Assembly (NCBI GenBank): GCA_050295355.1
Contig: JBNKPL010000078.1
Span: 1-11,030 of the forward strand
DNA length: 11,030 nucleotides
Direction of reading: 5' to 3'
From: CBFDBF01 sp050295355
GTDB taxonomy: Bacteria; Pseudomonadota; Gammaproteobacteria; Chromatiales; Chromatiaceae
Each line of letters starts with the position of its first letter. The first letter of the stretch is position 1. This document shows positions 6,605 through 11,030 of this stretch, piece by piece. The notes under the pieces were generated by a model. The model searched no databases and had not been told where the DNA came from. It saw nothing but the letters and a program-made list of their open reading frames with translations. The translations under genes were made by a program, and so were the position numbers.

Positions 6605-7669
6605 TCAGTGCACCCGCCGCATTACCCAGAACGCCAGCCCCAACATCACCAGCCCGGGGAAAGCGGCGGAAAAGAGCGGATTCAGTTCATACACCACCGC
6701 CATGTGACTGAACACCTTGTTGAGCAGGAAGAAGGTGGTCCCGATCAGGGTCCCGGCAAAGATACGCGGACCGATGCCCACGCTGCGCAACGCCCCGAAC
6801 ACGAAGGGCACCGACAGGAACACCATCACCAGGGTGACGCCCGGCATCACGATCTTGCTCCAGAAGGCCACCTCGAAGGGGATGGCGCTCTGGCCGTTCT
6901 CGTGCATGAACTCGATATAGCGGTAGAGCCCCCAGGCGGGCAGCATGGTGGGCCGCACCACCACCACATTGAGCAGCGACGGATTGAGCATGGAGTCCCA
7001 GGCGGCGTTCTTGACCTGCCGGCTCAACACCCCGTTGGGGGTGAACTTGCTCTGCTGGATATCGCTCAGCAGCCAGTGGCTGTCGCGGTACTGGGCGAAC
7101 TTGGCGTGGGTCGCCAGCTTCAGCTTCCCATGCTCGCTGAACTCATAGATATAGATATCCTTCAGGCGGGCGCCCGGAAGAATCTGGCGGATATTCACGA
7201 AAGAGCTGCCGTCCCGCGCCCAGAATCCGTATTTGGTTTTCAGGGTGATCTGGTTGGAGAGCTTCGCGGCGCGCATGGTCTCCGCGTACTCCTCCGTGTT
7301 GGGCGCCAGCAGTTCGCCGATGATGATCACGATCACCACCATCACCAGCCCGGCCTTGAGGGAGGAGAGGATGATCTTGCCGAGGGAAACCCCGGCGGCG
7401 CGCATGGCGGTGAGCTCCGAGTTACTGGCCAGGCCGCCGAGTCCGATCATGCTCCCCAGCAGCACCGCCACTGGAAAGAGCTCATAGGCCCGCCGCGGGA
7501 TGATGAGCAACACATAGAAGAAGGCGTCCAGCATCTTGTAGTTGCCCTCGCCCACATCGCCCAGCTCTTCCATCAGATTGCCGAAGGCCACCAGCACCAG
7601 CAGCACCACCAGCGCCAGCAACACACTGCGGATCACCGTCTTCCCGATATAGAGTTCCAGGATCTTCAT
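6605..7669 (-). CDS. lptG: LptG, LPS export ABC transporter permease
   Basis: 354 residues (E. coli 360). Six membrane helices at about 12-30, 62-82, 100-122, 271-291, 302-322 and 332-350, with a periplasmic beta-jellyroll at about 135-250 (ITLKTKYGFWARDGSSFVNI opens it). The cytoplasmic coupling helix that docks on LptB is SELTAMRAAGVSLGKI (84-99). LptG pairs with LptF and two LptB ATPases to extract lipopolysaccharide from the inner membrane and push it onto LptC and the periplasmic bridge. The ATG at 7667-7669 overlaps the lptF stop as ATGA, so the pair is translationally coupled. Length and motifs are normal; unlike its partner it has no C-terminal tail, ending at RRVH just after the last helix. 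Confidence 0.97.
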   Translation of the reverse strand: MKILELYIGKTVIRSVLLALVVLLVLVAFGNLMEELGDVGEGNYKMLDAFFYVLLIIPRRAYELFPVAVLLGSMIGLGGLASNSELTAMRAAGVSLGKIILSSLKAGLVMVVIVIIIGELLAPNTEEYAETMRAAKLSNQITLKTKYGFWARDGSSFVNIRQILPGARLKDIYIYEFSEHGKLKLATHAKFAQYRDSHWLLSDIQQSKFTPNGVLSRQVKNAAWDSMLNPSLLNVVVVRPTMLPAWGLYRYIEFMHENGQSAIPFEVAFWSKIVMPGVTLVMVFLSVPFVFGALRSVGIGPRIFAGTLIGTTFFLLNKVFSHMAVVYELNPLFSAAFPGLVMLGLAFWVMRRVH

Positions 7670-9159
7670 TTTCGCGGTCTCCTGGGGAACTTAATCCTGG
7701 GAAGTTTCAACCTGGGCAGCTTCAGTTTGGGAAACCTGATGTTGGGCAACTTCAGTTTAGGCAGTTTCAACTCAGGCACCCGCAGCTTGGGGAATTTGAA
7801 CGCAGGCAATTTCCACTTGGATGGCTTCACCTGGGGCGTATCCGCTACGGGGGCGTCCGCCTTGGGAGCGTCCACTTCCGGAGCATCCGCCTTGGGCAGG
7901 CCCGCCTTGAGAAAACCCGCCTTGGGCAGGCCGATCTTGGGCAAACCCACTTTGGGGAAGTTCACCCTGGCAAACAACTGACGGCGGAATTTATCGAACT
8001 GATGGGAACGGACAAACAACAGCAGCCCGCCCAACCCGAGCATCACTGGATGCACCCACCAGCGGCCAAGCCACATAGGCGTCACCGCATCCTTCATCCA
8101 ACTGCCTGAGATGGCCTGCAGGTTCATAAACAGGAAATAGAACAGGATCGCCAACCCCACTTGCCCCGACACCCCTTCCCTCGGCATGGAACGGCACAGG
8201 GGCACGCTCAGCAGGCCAAATACCAGCACCGCAATGGGCAGCATCAGCCGGTCCTGGAACTCCACCTGGTCCCGTAGCGAACCCGAACTCATCAACTCCC
8301 CGGTAGAAAGCGATTTGCGCGACACCTTGGTCTCATCCACGGGCTGCAACGCCACCCGCACGCCATACTTCTCCATCTGTCCCACCGAGAAGTCGTTACG
8401 GCCCGGTTGACCCTCATAGCGGTGCCCGTCCAGCAGCACCACGAAGCGGTCGCCGGTCGCCTCGTCCACGTATTGATAACCCTCGGCCGCGGTAATCAGG
8501 CCCAGTTTTCCCTGCTGACGATTCTGCACGAAGATATTCTGCAGCCGGCTCTTGTCCTCCGACATGGATTCCACATAGAACACCAGATCACCCTGGCGGA
8601 ACTCATTGAAGGCCCCGGCGATGGCGCCGGAAAACTCCGCCGACTTCTCCTGCGCCTTCAGAATCCCGTCCTTGGTCTCGTTCATCCAGGGCAGCACGCT
8701 GATACTCAGCCAGCCCACGAAGATCGCGGTAGGGACCGCGGCCCACAGGACCGAACGGTAGATGCGCACCGTGCCCACCCCGCTGGCCGCCAGCGCCGTC
8801 ATCTCGCTCTCGCGGTACATGCGGCCGATGGCGTAGAGGATGGCGAAAAAGAAGGCGGGCGGCAGCACCTTGCCTAGCACGCGCAGGGAATCCAGCCCCA
8901 CCAGCGTAAACAGGACATCGTTGCCGATCACGCCCGAGGCCGCCCACTGCAGAATCTTCATAAATCCCTGACCGAGAAAGATGATGAAGAGGACGGAGAG
9001 GATGGCGAGGAACGACTTGATCACCTCCCACAGGATATAGCGGTCGATGATGGGGATCGGCAGTTTGGAGATGATGGCGGATGCTTTCAAAATATTTTGT
9101 TCGATTTCAGTGTGGCGCCCTGCACGGCCTTCATGCACGACAACGGCGGATTCTTTCAT
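7666..9159 (-). CDS. lptF: LptF, LPS export ABC transporter permease with long pentapeptide-repeat tail
   Basis: 497 residues, about 130 more than E. coli LptF (366). The conserved part starts near residue 35 (IPIIDRYILWEVIKSFLAIL). Helices lie at about 46-66, 96-114, 136-157, 303-323, 332-352 and 365-383; the jellyroll is about 165-285; the LptB-coupling helix is SEMTALAASGVGTVRI (118-133). Two things are unusual. First, an N-terminal extension of about 34 residues whose start is unsure: ATG 9157-9159 has a poor Shine-Dalgarno, and a TTG at residue 24 is possible. Second, residues 401-497 form a regular five-residue repeat after the last helix. Known LptF topology puts this tail in the cytoplasm. 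The tail is in frame and its stop makes the ATGA overlap with lptG, so it is not a frameshift product. Role of the tail is unknown. Confidence 0.95.
   Translation of the reverse strand: MKESAVVVHEGRAGRHTEIEQNILKASAIISKLPIPIIDRYILWEVIKSFLAILSVLFIIFLGQGFMKILQWAASGVIGNDVLFTLVGLDSLRVLGKVLPPAFFFAILYAIGRMYRESEMTALAASGVGTVRIYRSVLWAAVPTAIFVGWLSISVLPWMNETKDGILKAQEKSAEFSGAIAGAFNEFRQGDLVFYVESMSEDKSRLQNIFVQNRQQGKLGLITAAEGYQYVDEATGDRFVVLLDGHRYEGQPGRNDFSVGQMEKYGVRVALQPVDETKVSRKSLSTGELMSSGSLRDQVEFQDRLMLPIAVLVFGLLSVPLCRSMPREGVSGQVGLAILFYFLFMNLQAISGSWMKDAVTPMWLGRWWVHPVMLGLGGLLLFVRSHQFDKFRRQLFARVNFPKVGLPKIGLPKAGFLKAGLPKADAPEVDAPKADAPVADTPQVKPSKWKLPAFKFPKLRVPELKLPKLKLPNIRFPKLKLPRLKLPRIKFPRRPRK
7669..7959 (-). 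repeat. 15-bp-period tandem repeat coding the LptF pentapeptide tail
   Basis: Reading lptF from residue 401, the protein divides cleanly into 18 pentads plus a basic end FPRRPRK. Examples are FPKVG, LPKIG, LPKAG at the start and FPKLK, LPRLK, LPRIK at the end. Pro is at position 2 in 17 of 19 units and Lys or Arg at position 3 in 13 of 19. Position 5 changes by block: Gly (401-420), Asp (421-440), then Lys/Arg (441-490). At DNA level the copies are diverged, but the 16-mer CCGCCTTGGGCAGGCC (plus strand) recurs at 7887-7902 and 7917-7932, exactly two periods apart, pointing to growth by duplication. Confidence 0.9.
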
Positions 9160-9207
9160 CTCATTCTGAGACCAGCCGATGGCGGCAGGGTTTCCACCCG
9201 CCTCTGC

Positions 9208-9233
9208 AACCCGGGGGGTTCCCCGTGTATACT
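9208..9233 (+). promoter_or_regulatory. Candidate pepA -10 box with adjoining dyad
   Basis: TATACT (9228-9233) is a good -10 match (five of six), about 75 bases upstream of the pepA start. The -35 position is poor (TGCAAC at 17 bases or CTGCAA at 18). Just upstream is a dyad, CGGGG-GGTT-CCCCG (9212-9225), also readable as AACCC-GGG-GGGTT (9208-9220), filling the spacer region. This could be an operator or simply structure in a GC-rich spacer. Confidence 0.4.
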
Positions 9234-9261
9234 CATTGCCGTTCCCGGAAAGGGCCGCCCC

Positions 9262-9290
9262 ATCCTAACGAAAAAAGGCGTGGCTGAGAA
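9262..9290 (-). promoter_or_regulatory. Candidate promoter for lptF-lptG
   Basis: On the minus strand TTCTCA (9285-9290) and TAGGAT (9262-9267) are separated by 17 bases; each matches the sigma-70 -35 and -10 consensus at four of six positions. It would give a leader of roughly 95 bases before lptF and lies inside the pepA leader. Weak candidate. Confidence 0.25.
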
Positions 9291-9295
9291 TATCG

Positions 9296-9301
9296 AAGGA
9301 G
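9296..9301 (+). promoter_or_regulatory. Shine-Dalgarno AAGGAG for pepA
   Basis: AAGGAG lies five bases before the ATG at 9307 and fixes the pepA start. The open frame extends back to 9097, but that part overlaps lptF and lacks similarity to PepA. Confidence 0.85.
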
Positions 9302-9306
9302 TTTGC

Positions 9307-10803
9307 ATGGAATTTGATCTCAAGGCGGGTGACCCGTCGAAACAACGCACCGCCTGCCTGGTGCTGGGCGTATATGCCAAGCGCCGCCTGCCCGCGGCGA
9401 CCCAGGCGGTAAACCGCGCTTCCGACGCCTTCCTCAGCCGCATTCTCAAAAACGGCGATCTGGACGGCAAAGTGGGCCAGACCCTGATGCTGTACGAGGT
9501 TCCCGGCACCCTCAGCAAACGCATCCTGCTGGTGGGCTGCGGCGCGGAAAAGGAGTTCAACCAGGCGGCCTACCGCAAAGTGGTCACCGCGGCAGTGGCG
9601 GGCCTGAGCGCGGGCGGGGCCGCCGAGGCGATGCTCTGCCTGCCGCAACCCGCCGCCGAAGAGGGCCTCTACGCCACGGTGCGCGACACGGTGGTGGCGG
9701 CCAAAGAGGGGGTTTACCGTTTCGACCAGTGTAAAAGCGACGTGGAGAAGCCCGCCCGGCCGCTGAAGAGGCTCGCCCTGCTGCTGGACGACCGGCGGCA
9801 GATGAAAACCGCCGAAAAAGCCCTGGCCCACGGCCAGGCCATGGGCAACGGCGCCGCCCTGGCGAAAGACCTGGGCAATCTGCCCGGCAACATCTGCACC
9901 CCCACCTATCTGGCGGAACAGGCCCAGAAACTGGGACGCAAATCCCCCAAACTCCGCGTGCAGGTGCTGACGGAGAAACAGATGGAGAAACTGGGCATGG
10001 GCGCCCTGCTCTCCGTGGCCAGAGGAAGCCGCCAGCCGGCCAAGCTAATCGTCATGGAGTACCAGGGCGGCAAGCCCAAGAGCAAGCCCGTGGTGCTGGT
10101 GGGCAAGGGGCTCACCTTTGACGCGGGCGGCATCTCCATCAAACCCTCCGCGGCCATGGACGAAATGAAGTTCGATATGTGCGGCGGGGCCAGCGTGCTC
10201 GGCGCCATGGCCGCCTGCGTGGAGCTGAAACTGCCCATCAACCTGGTGGGCATCGTGCCCGCCTCCGAAAACCTGCCGGACGGCGCCGCCAACAAACCGG
10301 GCGACATCGTCACCAGCATGTCGGGCCAGACCATTGAGGTGCTCAACACCGACGCCGAGGGACGGCTGATCCTCTGCGACGCCCTCACCTATGCGGAGCG
10401 TTTCGATCCCGCCGCGGTAATCGACATCGCCACCCTCACGGGCGCCTGCGTGGTGGCCCTGGGCAGTCACGCCTCGGGCCTGCTGAGCAACGACGACAAG
10501 CTGGCGGAGGAGGTGCTGGCGGCGGGCGAACAGAGCGGCGACCGCGCCTGGCGTCTCCCCCTGTGGGACGACTACCAGGAACAGCTCGCCAGCAACTTCG
10601 CCGACATCGCCAACATCGGCGGCAAGGGCGCGGGCACCATCACCGCCGCCTGCTTCCTCTCCCGCTTCACCAAGAAGTTCAAGTGGGCGCACTTGGATAT
10701 CGCGGGCAGCGCCTGGAACAGCGGTAACAACAAGGGGGCCACCGGACGCCCCGTGCCCCTGCTCACCCAGTTCCTGTTGCAGCGTTGCGGCCTGAGCGGA
10801 TAG
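9307..10803 (+). CDS. pepA: PepA, leucyl aminopeptidase (M17)
   Basis: 498 residues, close to E. coli PepA (503), starting MEFDLKAGDPSKQRTACLVL. The dinuclear metal site is complete: Lys267 and Asp272 in GKGLTFDAGG, Asp290 in FDMCGG, Asp349 and Glu351 in NTDAEGR. The catalytic pair is Lys279 (SIKP) and Arg353. Each sits exactly three positions before its E. coli counterpart. PepA removes N-terminal residues from peptides as a cytoplasmic hexamer. In E. coli it also binds DNA, as XerB in plasmid cer/psi recombination and CarP at carAB; whether that applies here is not shown. It lies divergent from lptF with a 147-base spacer and seven bases ahead of holC, the standard gammaproteobacterial order. 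Confidence 0.98.
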   Translation: MEFDLKAGDPSKQRTACLVLGVYAKRRLPAATQAVNRASDAFLSRILKNGDLDGKVGQTLMLYEVPGTLSKRILLVGCGAEKEFNQAAYRKVVTAAVAGLSAGGAAEAMLCLPQPAAEEGLYATVRDTVVAAKEGVYRFDQCKSDVEKPARPLKRLALLLDDRRQMKTAEKALAHGQAMGNGAALAKDLGNLPGNICTPTYLAEQAQKLGRKSPKLRVQVLTEKQMEKLGMGALLSVARGSRQPAKLIVMEYQGGKPKSKPVVLVGKGLTFDAGGISIKPSAAMDEMKFDMCGGASVLGAMAACVELKLPINLVGIVPASENLPDGAANKPGDIVTSMSGQTIEVLNTDAEGRLILCDALTYAERFDPAAVIDIATLTGACVVALGSHASGLLSNDDKLAEEVLAAGEQSGDRAWRLPLWDDYQEQLASNFADIANIGGKGAGTITAACFLSRFTKKFKWAHLDIAGSAWNSGNNKGATGRPVPLLTQFLLQRCGLSG

Positions 10804-10810
10804 TGCGGCC

Positions 10811-11030
10811 ATGACCCAGGTGGATTTCTACATCCTCGGCCAGCGCGGCGACGACCGCCATCGCTTCGCCTGCCGCCTCACGGAGAAGGCGTGGCGTCAG
10901 GGCCACCGCATCTATCTGCATACCGCTTCGCAAAGTGAATCCCGGGCCGTGGAACAACTGCTCTGGACCTACCGTCAGGACAGCTTCCTGCCCCACGGCC
11001 AGATGGGCGAAGCGGACCCGGCGCTCAATC
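10811..11030 (+). CDS. holC: HolC, DNA polymerase III chi subunit (partial, N-terminal 73 residues)
   Basis: The frame opens at ATG 10811 and leaves the window at the right edge. The visible protein begins MTQVDFYILGQRGDDRHRFA and continues with EKAWRQGHRIYLHT, AVEQLLWTYRQDSFLPHG, matching the chi family pattern (R-W/A-W-R-x-G, then LW and SF-x-PH). Chi links the clamp-loader complex to single-stranded DNA-binding protein through psi. It starts seven bases after pepA and has only a weak ribosome site, so coupling to pepA is likely. valS would be expected next. Confidence 0.92.
   Translation, partial: MTQVDFYILGQRGDDRHRFACRLTEKAWRQGHRIYLHTASQSESRAVEQLLWTYRQDSFLPHGQMGEADPALN

Noticed and set aside
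6445..6711. 88-codon plus-strand open frame in the convergent spacer
   Set aside because: It is mostly made of the inverted repeat and then the antisense end of lptG; no ribosome site and no similarity.
7669..7959. Frameshift or separate small gene explaining the LptF tail
   Set aside because: The repeat keeps one frame with lptF and ends exactly at the coupled ATGA junction with lptG, so it reads as part of LptF.
6608..7981. 457-codon plus-strand open frame antisense to lptG and the lptF tail, with an LGNFSLGSF-like repeat at its end
   Set aside because: It is a His/Gln/Glu-rich shadow of lptG/lptF. The apparent repeat is simply the other strand of the 15-bp repeat that codes the LptF tail.
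10045..10812. 255-codon minus-strand open frame across pepA
   Set aside because: Antisense of the conserved PepA catalytic domain; no motif of its own.

Overview
The window is a compact, GC-rich stretch of chromosome from a gammaproteobacterium. Two conserved neighbourhoods show this: yebC-ruvC-ruvA-ruvB-ybgC-tolQ, the order known from Pseudomonas and many sulfur-oxidising gammaproteobacteria, and divergent lptF-lptG / pepA-holC, the usual gammaproteobacterial arrangement, where valS normally follows holC. Genus cannot be read from the sequence. I see no mobile genes, tRNA, rRNA or CRISPR array. Both window edges cut a gene: tolQ on the left and holC on the right.

Layout. (1) 1-3756, minus strand: a six-gene run transcribed towards the left edge, yebC, ruvC, ruvA, ruvB, ybgC, tolQ(partial). 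Junctions are short or overlapping. It joins a translation/transcription factor (YebC), the Holliday-junction resolvasome (RuvABC) and the start of the Tol-Pal envelope operon. (2) 3918-6361, plus strand: a coupled three-gene unit encoding an HDOD signalling protein with a GAF-like C-terminus, a small radical SAM protein of the TatD-associated type and an RDD-family membrane protein. This is the accessory, least understood part. (3) 6362-6604: a convergent intergenic region with a GC-rich hairpin and a 157-bp imperfect inverted repeat built from short CGCAAAGG / CACAGGGG-like units. (4) 6605-9159, minus strand: lptF and lptG, the inner-membrane permease pair of the LPS exporter, joined by an ATGA overlap. 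(5) 9307-11030, plus strand: pepA and the 5' part of holC (DNA polymerase III chi subunit).

Most unusual points. LptF carries an extra cytoplasmic tail of about 97 residues made of a regular five-residue repeat (x-P-K-x-x) whose charge changes from lysine/glycine to aspartate-rich to strongly basic. It ends exactly at the lptG start overlap, so it is read as part of the protein. RuvC has no ATG, GTG or TTG in frame upstream of its catalytic N-terminus; a CTG eight bases after an AGGAG is the best start. The HDOD / radical SAM / RDD unit is tightly packed and has no obvious assigned job. Everything else looks like ordinary, intact housekeeping sequence.
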